Assembly: GCA_900553805.1 (NCBI GenBank)
Contig: USEU01000088.1
Location: 1 to 5,102 of the forward strand
Length of the DNA stretch: 5,102 nt
Direction: 5' to 3'
Source of the DNA: an uncultured Eubacteriales bacterium
GTDB taxonomy: Bacteria > Bacillota > Clostridia > Oscillospirales > Oscillospiraceae
In this document: positions 1-4,536 of the stretch, piece after piece
Layout of the letters: each line of letters begins with the position of its first letter
How positions within the stretch are numbered: the stretch's first letter is position 1
Translations under genes and position numbers: made by a program
Notes under the pieces: model-generated
The model's database searches: none
What the model saw: only the letters and a program-made list of their open reading frames with translations
Told to the model about the DNA's origin: nothing

Positions 1-95
1 CTTGCGGGTACATACAGTATTCCTTCGTTTTCCAAACTTTGAATTGAGCCAAAAAACCAGGCTGGGGCTTCTTGCCAAATTGTGCGGTGTTGCCT

Positions 96-1703
96 TTACT
101 TTTTCAGGAAGGTGCCCAGGATGCTTCTGCCCAGGGACGCGCCCAGGTTGCCGCCCAGGCGCTTGCCGAAGCTGCCGCCGATGGCGCCGCCCAGGTTCTT
201 GCCCACCTCGCGGCCCACGGTGCCCACCACGGAGTTGCCCACGCTGCGGACGCTGGAGCGGATGGCGCGCTGCTGGCGCTCCTTTTCCCTCTGCTCCTCC
301 TTGGCCTTGCGGTCTGCCTGGCGCTGGGCCTCCTTTTCTTCGGCCAGGCGCTGCTTCTCAGCGGCCTTTTCCTCCGCCAGGCGGCGATGTTCCTCCTTGG
401 CCTCGGCGGCCAGCTGCTCGCTGCGGCGGGTCAGGAATTCATAGGCGGAATCCGGGTCCACCGCGTTCTGGTAGCGCAGATAGAGGTTGTTCATCAGATA
501 GATCTGCTTGCGCTCCTCCTCGCCGATGGGGCCGAAGCGGCTCTGGGGCGGCAGGATGCGGCATTTCTGGACCACCGTGGGGATGCCCTGCTCATCCAGC
601 ACGGAGATCAGCGCCTCGCCGGTGCCCAGGTTCAGCAGCGCCTCCTTGGTATCGAAGGCAGGATTGACCCGGAAGGACTTGGCGGCGGCGTTCACCGCCT
701 TCTCGTCGGCAGGGGTGTAGGCCCGCAGAGCATGCTGGATCTTGTTGCCCAGCTGGCTGAGCACGCCGTCGGGGATGTCCCGGGGATTCTGGGTGATGAA
801 GAAAATGCTGACGCCCTTGGAGCGGATCAGCTTCACCACCTGCTCGATCTTCTCCAGCAGCGCCTTGGAAATGCCCTTGAACAGCAGGTGCGCCTCGTCA
901 AAGAAGAACACCATCCGGGGCTTCTCCGGGTCGCCCACCTCCGGCAGCACCTCAAACAGCTCCGAGAGCATCCACAGCAGGAAGCTGGTGTACAGCGACG
1001 CGTCGTTCATCAGGCTGCGGCAGTCCAGGATATTGACGGTGCCCTGGCCGCCCTCCGTCTGGAACCAGTCGGCAATGTTCAGCGCGGGCTCGGTGAAGAA
1101 CTGCTCGCCGCCCTTGCTCTCCAGGGCCACCACGCCGCGCAGGATGGAATTGATGCTGGCCTTGGCAATGTTGCCGTACTGGCCGGAATACTGGGCGTTG
1201 TTCTCCGCCACATATTGCAGCATGGATTTTAAATCCTTGGTGTCCACCAGCAGCAGTCCCTCGTCGTCGGCGATCTTAAAGACGATGGTGAGAATGTCCG
1301 TCTGGGTGGGGTTCAGGCCCAGGAGCTTGCCCAGCAGCAGCGGCCCCATCTCGGAGATGGTGGTGCGCAGGGGGATGCCCGTCTGGCCGAATACATCCCA
1401 GAAGGCCACCGGGTAGCGCTTATACTGGAAGCCGCACTCCGCCAGGCCGAAGTCCTGAATGCGCCGCCGCATATCCGCGCTGTCCTCTCCCTCCCGGCAC
1501 AGGCCGGACAGGTCGCCCTTCACATCCGCCACGAACACCGGCACGCCCGCGTCCGAAAAGCTCTCTGCCAGCACCTTCAGCGTGGTGGTCTTGCCCGTGC
1601 CGGTGGCTCCCGCGATCAGCCCATGGCGATTGGCCATCCGGGGCAGCACCGAAACCCGCTCTCCCTCGGACAGACCGACCCAGATTTTTCCGTCAAAATA
1701 CAT
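96..1703 (-). CDS. HerA/YjgR-like DUF853 P-loop ATPase (putative helicase)
   Basis: 535-residue cytoplasmic ATPase of the HerA-like FtsK/HerA superfamily, DUF853 branch (E. coli YjgR type, about 500 residues). Walker A is GATGTGKT at residues 32-39, directly after the family-typical N-terminal segment MANRHGLIAG. Walker B is MVFFFDEAH at 264-272 (D269, E270), and FITQNPRDIP at about 302-311 fits the sensor region that follows it. Residues about 425-478 are very rich in E, K, R, A and Q and should form a charged coiled coil. Residues 482-535 are a Gly/Ser-rich tail with repeated G-x3-G steps. The ATG start is preceded by AGGAGG (1711-1716) with 7-nt spacing, and the Walker A position matches the family. 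HerA proteins pump or unwind DNA, often with NurA nuclease; no nurA lies here and YjgR's own role is poorly defined, so the helicase label comes from homology. It appears to be transcribed alone. Confidence 0.93.
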   Translation of the reverse strand: MYFDGKIWVGLSEGERVSVLPRMANRHGLIAGATGTGKTTTLKVLAESFSDAGVPVFVADVKGDLSGLCREGEDSADMRRRIQDFGLAECGFQYKRYPVAFWDVFGQTGIPLRTTISEMGPLLLGKLLGLNPTQTDILTIVFKIADDEGLLLVDTKDLKSMLQYVAENNAQYSGQYGNIAKASINSILRGVVALESKGGEQFFTEPALNIADWFQTEGGQGTVNILDCRSLMNDASLYTSFLLWMLSELFEVLPEVGDPEKPRMVFFFDEAHLLFKGISKALLEKIEQVVKLIRSKGVSIFFITQNPRDIPDGVLSQLGNKIQHALRAYTPADEKAVNAAAKSFRVNPAFDTKEALLNLGTGEALISVLDEQGIPTVVQKCRILPPQSRFGPIGEEERKQIYLMNNLYLRYQNAVDPDSAYEFLTRRSEQLAAEAKEEHRRLAEEKAAEKQRLAEEKEAQRQADRKAKEEQREKERQQRAIRSSVRSVGNSVVGTVGREVGKNLGGAIGGSFGKRLGGNLGASLGRSILGTFLKK

Positions 1704-1710
1704 TTCTTTC

Positions 1711-1716
1711 CCTCCT
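1711..1716 (-). promoter_or_regulatory. Ribosome binding site of the DUF853 gene
   Basis: Perfect AGGAGG on the minus strand, 7 nt before the ATG. It fixes the start codon. The end of the long palindrome (1721) lies only 4 bases upstream, so a folded leader hairpin would stand right next to the ribosome binding site. Confidence 0.85.
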
Positions 1717-1720
1717 GATT

Positions 1721-1888
1721 TTAGGGTCTATCTGAAAACCGTCAACATGCCCAAACAGCGGGTCTTTTCCGCCTGCTGTACGCCATTTTTCCTTGCAATA
1801 CACAAAGTATTCCTGCGGAAAAAATGACTTCATCAGACGAAAAATCCCTCGCTGTTGGTCATATTTCCGGATTTCAGATAGACCCTAA
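1721..1888. mobile_element. 168-bp imperfect palindrome, MITE-like element
   Basis: The ends are perfect 17-bp inverted repeats: TTAGGGTCTATCTGAAA at 1721-1737 and its reverse complement at 1872-1888. The symmetry does not stop there. The two 84-bp halves can be aligned to each other along their whole length (roughly 70-75 percent by eye, small gaps), meeting at a tip AATAC-ACAAA-GTATT at 1797-1811, exactly midway. There is no room for a transposase. The repeats read TA-GGGTC...GACCC-TA, so a TA target duplication of the kind used by IS630/Tc1-mariner elements is possible. Because the palindrome itself includes those bases, the duplication cannot be proven from one copy. An old long hairpin of another origin is the alternative. 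It lies in the 5' leader of the DUF853 gene. Confidence 0.7.
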
Positions 1889-1920
1889 TTTTCTTCTCCC
1901 TTTTGCGCATTTTCAAGGCC

Positions 1921-1948
1921 ATTATATCATACGCCGCCCCATTTGCAA
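1921..1948 (-). promoter_or_regulatory. Promoter of the DUF853 gene
   Basis: On the minus strand, TTGCAA (1948-1943), a 16-bp spacer and a perfect TATAAT (1926-1921), with TG one base upstream of the -10 (extended -10). Transcription would start near 1914, giving a leader of about 210 nt that contains the entire MITE-like palindrome. Confidence 0.7.
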
Positions 1949-1950
1949 GA

Positions 1951-1976
1951 AAAAATCCGCTCCCCAGGGGGGAGCG
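1951..1976 (-). terminator. Rho-independent terminator, minus strand
   Basis: An 8-bp stem CGCTCCCC (1958-1965) / GGGGAGCG (1969-1976) with a 3-base loop. Read on the minus strand it is followed by GGATTTTTTC, a proper U tract. It lies upstream of the DUF853 promoter, so it cannot end that gene. It must end minus-strand transcription coming from the right, where the only good promoter is the antisense one at 2286-2314. On the plus strand the stem is followed by AAATGGG, so it does not terminate that way. Confidence 0.75.
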
Positions 1977-1999
1977 AAATGGGAAACAGTCTTTTTTGC

Positions 2000-2028
2000 T
2001 TGCATTTTAGTGCGGTATGTGTTACCCT
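2000..2028 (+). promoter_or_regulatory. Probable promoter of the toxin mRNA
   Basis: TTGCAT (2000-2005), a 17-bp spacer and TACCCT (2023-2028), with TG at 2020-2021 as an extended -10. The -10 is weak (T, A and final T kept). Its credibility comes from close likeness to the sequence before the MazG-like gene (2324-2352). Start would be near 2035, giving a leader of about 80 nt. Confidence 0.5.
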
Positions 2029-2062
2029 GACTGTGGTGCTACCAGTAACGGTAGGCGGTTTG

Positions 2063-2107
2063 CCCCTCTTTCGGGGGCAGCTTCTGCCCCTGATCGAAAG
2101 AAAGGGG
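2063..2107 (+). promoter_or_regulatory. Nested stem-loop hiding the toxin ribosome binding site
   Basis: CCCCTCTTTC (2063-2072) pairs with GAAAGA (2096-2101) and GGGG (2104-2107), a 10-bp stem with a 2-base bulge. Inside it sits a second perfect hairpin, GGGGCAG (2074-2080) / CTGCCCC (2084-2090). The outer stem covers most of the Shine-Dalgarno AGGGGGTG (2103-2110). Blocking translation of the primary transcript in this way is typical of type I toxin messages. An alternative fold pairs GCCCC at 2062-2066 with GGGGGC at 2073-2078. Confidence 0.6.
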
Positions 2108-2116
2108 GTGCTGCTC

Positions 2117-2203
2117 ATGGTTACATACTCCGACCTGATTCAGATTGGAATATTGATCGTTGGCATTATTGGCATCTTTATGATGTACAAGAACCAGAAG
2201 TGA
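2117..2203 (+). CDS. Small hydrophobic holin-like toxin (type I TA)
   Basis: 28-residue peptide: MVTYSDLIQIG, then a strongly hydrophobic helix of Ile, Leu, Val and Gly (residues about 8-23), ending in the basic, polar tail YKNQK. This build (MVTY/MTTY start, one membrane helix, lysine-rich end, under 40 residues) is that of the Firmicute putative holin-like toxins related to TxpA, which insert in the membrane when overproduced. The start is ATG at 2117, with AGGGGGTG at 2103-2110 and 6-nt spacing. A longer in-frame reading back to 1943 is ignored, since it would translate through the leader hairpins. The stop codon lies inside the stem of a hairpin (2200-2232). An opposing promoter downstream supplies the likely antisense antitoxin. 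Toxic activity is inferred from family likeness. A harmless small membrane peptide is the alternative. Confidence 0.75.
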   Translation: MVTYSDLIQIGILIVGIIGIFMMYKNQK

Positions 2204-2232
2204 CCGCCCCTCCGTCCAAAGAGTGCGGTCAC
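2200..2232. terminator. Hairpin at the toxin stop codon
   Basis: Perfect 8-bp stem GTGACCGC (2200-2207) / GCGGTCAC (2225-2232) with a 17-base loop; the TGA stop lies in the left arm. Neither direction has a clean U tract (plus: AACTGACTAAC; minus: TTCTGGTTCTTG). It may be a weak terminator for either RNA or, as in other antisense pairs, the loop where toxin mRNA and antisense RNA first meet. Confidence 0.45.
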
Positions 2233-2285
2233 AACTGACTAACTTAGAGGGCTGACCGTCTGCCGGTAGCACCTTCTCTACGCTT

Positions 2286-2314
2286 ACTATACCGCAGGTC
2301 AGTCGGTTTGTCAA
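2286..2314 (-). promoter_or_regulatory. Strong antisense promoter of the antitoxin RNA
   Basis: On the minus strand, consensus TTGACA (2314-2309), exactly 17 bp, then TATAGT (2291-2286). It is among the best promoters in the window and points into the toxin gene with no protein gene of its own. Its -35 lies 10 bp from the -35 of the divergent MazG-like gene promoter. A strong antisense promoter against a weak toxin promoter is the balance expected of a type I antitoxin. Confidence 0.75.
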
Positions 2315-2323
2315 TGGCTTGAC

Positions 2324-2352
2324 TTGCATTTTGCCGCAGGGCGTGCTACTCT
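2324..2352 (+). promoter_or_regulatory. Promoter of the MazG-like gene
   Basis: TTGCAT (2324-2329), 17 bp, TACTCT (2347-2352), with TG at 2344-2345 as an extended -10. Start would be near 2359, about 24 nt before the ATG. An overlapping alternative -35, TTGACT (2320-2325), is 21 bp from the -10 and so less likely. Confidence 0.55.
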
Positions 2353-2382
2353 GGGTGTAACTTGAATTGGGAGGCGGACGGT

Positions 2383-2709
2383 ATGACGGATTTTGGCATC
2401 AGCGAAATGCAGGAAATGCAAAGGGCTTTGCAGGATCAGTACAAGGACAAATGGGAGCCCATCGGCCCGGCGGCCGGGCAGAACAAGCTGCTTTGGATGA
2501 TCGGGGAGACCGGCGAGGTGATCGACATCATCAAAAAGCACGGCGCGGCAAATGTCCTGGCGGATGAAGCGTTGAGGAAGGACCTGGTGGAGGAAATGGC
2601 GGATGTCCTGATGTACTACAACGACGTCCTCCTGTGCTACGGCATTACCGCTGTCGAGCTGAAGCGCGCCTATGCCAAAAAGTTTGAGAAAAACATGAAG
2701 CGCTGGTAG
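2383..2709 (+). CDS. MazG-like nucleotide pyrophosphohydrolase
   Basis: 108-residue, all-helical, single-domain protein of the MazG-like NTP pyrophosphohydrolase superfamily. These cytoplasmic Mg-dependent enzymes split (d)NTPs to NMP and pyrophosphate and clean nucleotide pools. The metal-binding signature E-x2-E...E-x2-D is intact: E42 and E45 in GETGEV, then E71 and D74 in LVEEMADVLMY, 25 residues apart. The length matches single-domain MazG-like proteins, not the two-domain MazG of E. coli (about 260 residues). The start is ATG 2383, with GGGAGG at 2369-2374 and 8-nt spacing. An in-frame TTG at 2362 lies upstream of that site, almost at the predicted transcription start, and is rejected. 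The gene stands alone between its promoter and a strong terminator. The substrate (dUTP, dCTP or modified nucleotides) cannot be told from the sequence. Confidence 0.85.
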   Translation: MTDFGISEMQEMQRALQDQYKDKWEPIGPAAGQNKLLWMIGETGEVIDIIKKHGAANVLADEALRKDLVEEMADVLMYYNDVLLCYGITAVELKRAYAKKFEKNMKRW

Positions 2710-2747
2710 AGCCTGCTCTTTGAGCGGCCCAGGGCGAAAATACGATT

Positions 2748-2778
2748 GCCCCCGCCTGAGGCGGGGGCGCGTTTTTTT
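2748..2778 (+). terminator. Strong rho-independent terminator after the MazG-like gene
   Basis: Perfect 9-bp GC stem GCCCCCGCC (2748-2756) / GGCGGGGGC (2760-2768), loop TGA, then GCG and seven T (2772-2778). The convergent CapA gene ends at 2780, and on the minus strand the same stem is followed by AATCGTATTTT. It probably serves both genes, though less cleanly for the minus one. Confidence 0.92.
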
Positions 2779-2779
2779 G

Positions 2780-4219
2780 TCAGGCGGCGTTCTTTGCGAG
2801 CCATTCGTAGTTGGCCTCCCGGGCGAGCTTCTCGGCCCGGAGGTAATCCTGGGACTGGGTCAGACCGGCACCGGTGATGTCCATGGTGCGCTGCCAGGAG
2901 TCGGCGCACTGCGCCAGCGTGCTGCTGTCGATGCCGAATTGCTCCTGCCACTGGCTGCGGAGGCTGTCGTCCAGAGGGAGGATCTCGTAGCGGCGGATGG
3001 TGCCGCTGCGCCGCACCACGGTGTTGCCATTGACGTCGATGGCCCGCACCCAGGTGGGGATCAGCGCCACATCCTCCAGGTACACAGTGCCGTCGGAGTA
3101 TTTGGAGAAGGTCATGCTGAACATCGCGCCGTCCTCGGTGTGGGCGGTGGTGATGCTGGTCAGCTCTCCCTGCCGCTGATTGGACACCGCGTTGCCCATG
3201 GAGTACAGGCATACGGTGCGGTGCTCCGGGTCCACGGTGCTCTCCAGCAGCTCCACCGGCTGCACCACATGGGGATGGCCGCCCACGATCACGTCAAAGC
3301 CCAGGTCGCAGAGCTTCTGGGCGATCTGCTGCTGCTCGGCGTTCTGGGTGAGCTGGTATTCCACGCCCCAGTGAATGAACATCACCGTGGCCTCCGCTCC
3401 GTCATTGCGCATCTGCTCCAGGATCCCTCCGATCTCTGTGTAGAAGGGATCCAGCTCGGTGCCCACAAAGGAATTGACCAGCGCGGAGCAGGTGGCGGAG
3501 AGAATGTTCTTGTTCAGGTAGACCCGGTCCGACCTGTAATTTTCCGGCCGCTGCTCATAGGTGTAGCACACCATGCCCACCTTGATGCCGTTGATGTCCT
3601 GCACGGTGTAGGCCGGTTCCTCCGCTTCCTCTCGGGTGCCCAGGGCCGTCAGGCCCTTCTCCCGGATGGTGCGCACGGTGCGCAGGAAGCCGTCCTCGCC
3701 GCTGTCGTACATATGGTTGTTGGCGGTGAGCAGCATGTCGAAGCCCGCGTTCTTTGCCGCGTCCACGATGGCGTCCGGGCAGTTGAACATGGGGTAGCCC
3801 TGATAGGGCCGGGAGGGGCCGGCCAGGGTGACCTCCAGGTTGGCCGCCGCATAATCCGCAGCGGTGACGTACGGCGTGATGTAGGGGAAAATATAGTTGA
3901 AATCATAGCTGCCGTCGGCCTGCTGGGCGTCGGTGATCAGCTGGCCGTGCATCAGCAGGTCGCCGATGGAAAGAATGGTGGCGGTGGAAACCACATGCTC
4001 CGGCTCTTTCGGCACCGTCGTCTCCGGGACGGTGGCCTCGGTGGGCGGCACCGTGGGGATCGCCACGGTTTCCTGGATCGCCGGGGCCTGGGGATCCTGG
4101 GGCGCCGTCGCAAGCCGGACGCACATCCATATCATAACGCCGGTGGCCGCGATCAGCACCGCGATCAGTACGATCAGCGCGCTGCGCAGGCCGCCGCCCG
4201 TTTTCTTCTTTCTGGACAT
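2780..4219 (-). CDS. Membrane-anchored CapA/PgsA-family metallophosphatase-fold protein
   Basis: 479 residues. A basic start (MSRKKK) and a hydrophobic segment at about 13-36 form a signal anchor. A Pro/Thr/Val-rich linker (about 38-76) follows, then a PGA_cap (CapA) domain facing outward. Family motifs in order: GDLLMHG (86-92), NLEVTL (127-132), TANNHMYDSGEDG (165-177), HWGVEY (283-288), GGHPHVVQ (313-320) and YSMGN (339-343). The His, Asp and Asn residues are those of a calcineurin-like metal centre. Residues about 405-479 form an additional C-terminal helical extension. The ATG has AGGAGG (4226-4231) with 6-nt spacing. CapA/PgsA proteins take part in poly-gamma-glutamate capsule synthesis, but no capB or capC genes are adjacent. 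Orphan copies are common in Clostridia and their substrates are unknown. There is no lipobox cysteine, so it is a membrane anchor, not a lipoprotein. Confidence 0.92.
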   Translation of the reverse strand: MSRKKKTGGGLRSALIVLIAVLIAATGVMIWMCVRLATAPQDPQAPAIQETVAIPTVPPTEATVPETTVPKEPEHVVSTATILSIGDLLMHGQLITDAQQADGSYDFNYIFPYITPYVTAADYAAANLEVTLAGPSRPYQGYPMFNCPDAIVDAAKNAGFDMLLTANNHMYDSGEDGFLRTVRTIREKGLTALGTREEAEEPAYTVQDINGIKVGMVCYTYEQRPENYRSDRVYLNKNILSATCSALVNSFVGTELDPFYTEIGGILEQMRNDGAEATVMFIHWGVEYQLTQNAEQQQIAQKLCDLGFDVIVGGHPHVVQPVELLESTVDPEHRTVCLYSMGNAVSNQRQGELTSITTAHTEDGAMFSMTFSKYSDGTVYLEDVALIPTWVRAIDVNGNTVVRRSGTIRRYEILPLDDSLRSQWQEQFGIDSSTLAQCADSWQRTMDITGAGLTQSQDYLRAEKLAREANYEWLAKNAA

Positions 4220-4225
4220 GATACT

Positions 4226-4231
4226 CCTCCT
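4226..4231 (-). promoter_or_regulatory. Ribosome binding site of the CapA gene
   Basis: AGGAGG on the minus strand, 6 nt before the ATG. It decides the start codon, and the membrane anchor follows directly. Confidence 0.85.
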
Positions 4232-4255
4232 ATTATGGCAATGTCATCTCAAGCT

Positions 4256-4308
4256 CTTGGCTCCCCAATGGGGGAGCTGGCAGCCCGTTAGGGCTGACTG
4301 AGGGGGTG
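4256..4308 (+). repeat. GC-rich palindromic intergenic repeat, copy 1
   Basis: Two hairpins in series: GCTCCCC (4260-4266) / GGGGAGC (4271-4277) and CAGCCC (4281-4286) / GGGCTG (4291-4296), then the border GAGGGGGTG. Order and borders match copy 2, which lies opposite it on the other strand. This looks like a REP-type dispersed repeat of Clostridia. Confidence 0.6.
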
Positions 4309-4346
4309 TTGTTCGATGAATGGTAACAGCTCAAAAATACCAACGG

Positions 4347-4393
4347 CACCCCCTTTGCCGCTTCGCGGCACTTCCCCCAAAGGGGGCAGCAAG
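4347..4393 (-). repeat. GC-rich palindromic intergenic repeat, copy 2 (inverted)
   Basis: Read on the minus strand: CTTG, then CTGCCCCCTTTGGGGG (stem 4374-4378 / 4382-4386), then hairpin TGCCGC/GCGGCA (4356-4361 / 4365-4370), then AAAGGGGGTG. The design is the same as copy 1 but inverted, so 4256-4393 forms a head-to-head pair about 140 bp long inside the CapA gene leader. Confidence 0.6.
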
Positions 4394-4424
4394 GTGGCGC
4401 TATATAACCTATTTCTTGCTGCCT

Positions 4425-4453
4425 ATCATAATCGGTTCCCGGAACGGTGTCAA
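4425..4453 (-). promoter_or_regulatory. Promoter of the CapA gene with internal palindrome
   Basis: On the minus strand, consensus TTGACA (4453-4448), 17 bp, TATGAT (4430-4425). Start would be near 4418, leaving a leader of about 200 nt that holds both palindromic repeats. The spacer contains the perfect inverted repeat GTTCC-C-GGAAC (4435-4445), a possible operator. Confidence 0.75.
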
Positions 4454-4463
4454 GTGCGGCAGG

Positions 4464-4491
4464 TTGGACGTTTACATACTGTTCATACAAT
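4464..4491 (+). promoter_or_regulatory. Promoter of the NimA-like gene
   Basis: TTGGAC (4464-4469), 16 bp, TACAAT (4486-4491). A second candidate is the extended -10 TG-T-TATGAT at 4505-4513, which would give a shorter leader. The promoter lies back to back with the CapA promoter, the two -35 boxes being 10 bp apart. Confidence 0.6.
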
Positions 4492-4536
4492 TTGAGCGCG
4501 GCAATGTTATGATGGTAAAAAAAGGAGGAATCAGCC

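Larger units (their letters stand above)
1951..2279 (-). ncRNA. Putative antisense RNA (type I antitoxin)
   Basis: Inferred from a near-consensus minus-strand promoter (2286-2314) just downstream of the toxin ORF and a minus-strand terminator at 1951-1976. No convincing gene is encoded on this strand between them. The RNA would be about 330 nt and complementary to the whole toxin message, including leader and ribosome binding site. A shorter form of about 80 nt, ending at the hairpin 2200-2232, is possible, but that hairpin is followed by only a broken U tract on this strand. The first bases would be close to AGAGAAGGTGCTACC. Antisense antitoxins that overlap the toxin 3' end are known for the TxpA/RatA pairs of Bacillus. 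The ends given here are estimates. Confidence 0.5.

Noticed and set aside
50..95. Possible terminator after the DUF853 gene
   Set aside because: On the minus strand a six-T run follows only a 3-bp stem (CCA/TGG); too weak to call. Nothing else is supported in 1-95.
72..1232. 386-residue open frame on the plus strand opposite the DUF853 gene
   Set aside because: Low-complexity Ala/Leu/Gly/His-rich translation typical of the antisense of a GC-rich gene; no ribosome binding site, and the minus strand encodes clear ATPase motifs.
1943..2203. 86-residue plus-strand reading that contains the toxin
   Set aside because: Its start precedes the predicted promoter and it would translate through the leader hairpins. 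The internal ATG at 2117 has a good ribosome binding site and gives a family-like 28-residue peptide.
2039..2329. 96-residue minus-strand frame across the toxin locus
   Set aside because: Its start lies upstream of the predicted transcription start near 2279, has no clear ribosome binding site and shows no recognisable domain.
2362..2382. TTG start for the MazG-like gene, adding 7 residues
   Set aside because: It precedes the GGGAGG site used by the ATG at 2383 and falls practically at the predicted transcription start.
2720..4291. 523-residue open frame on the plus strand opposite the CapA gene
   Set aside because: It begins before the terminator hairpin, runs antisense to a clear CapA domain and has Gly/His/Val-rich shadow composition.
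4256..4393. CRISPR-like or riboswitch interpretation of the hairpin cluster
   Set aside because: Only two related copies, inverted and degenerate, with no regular spacers and no recognisable riboswitch core; a dispersed palindromic repeat explains it better.
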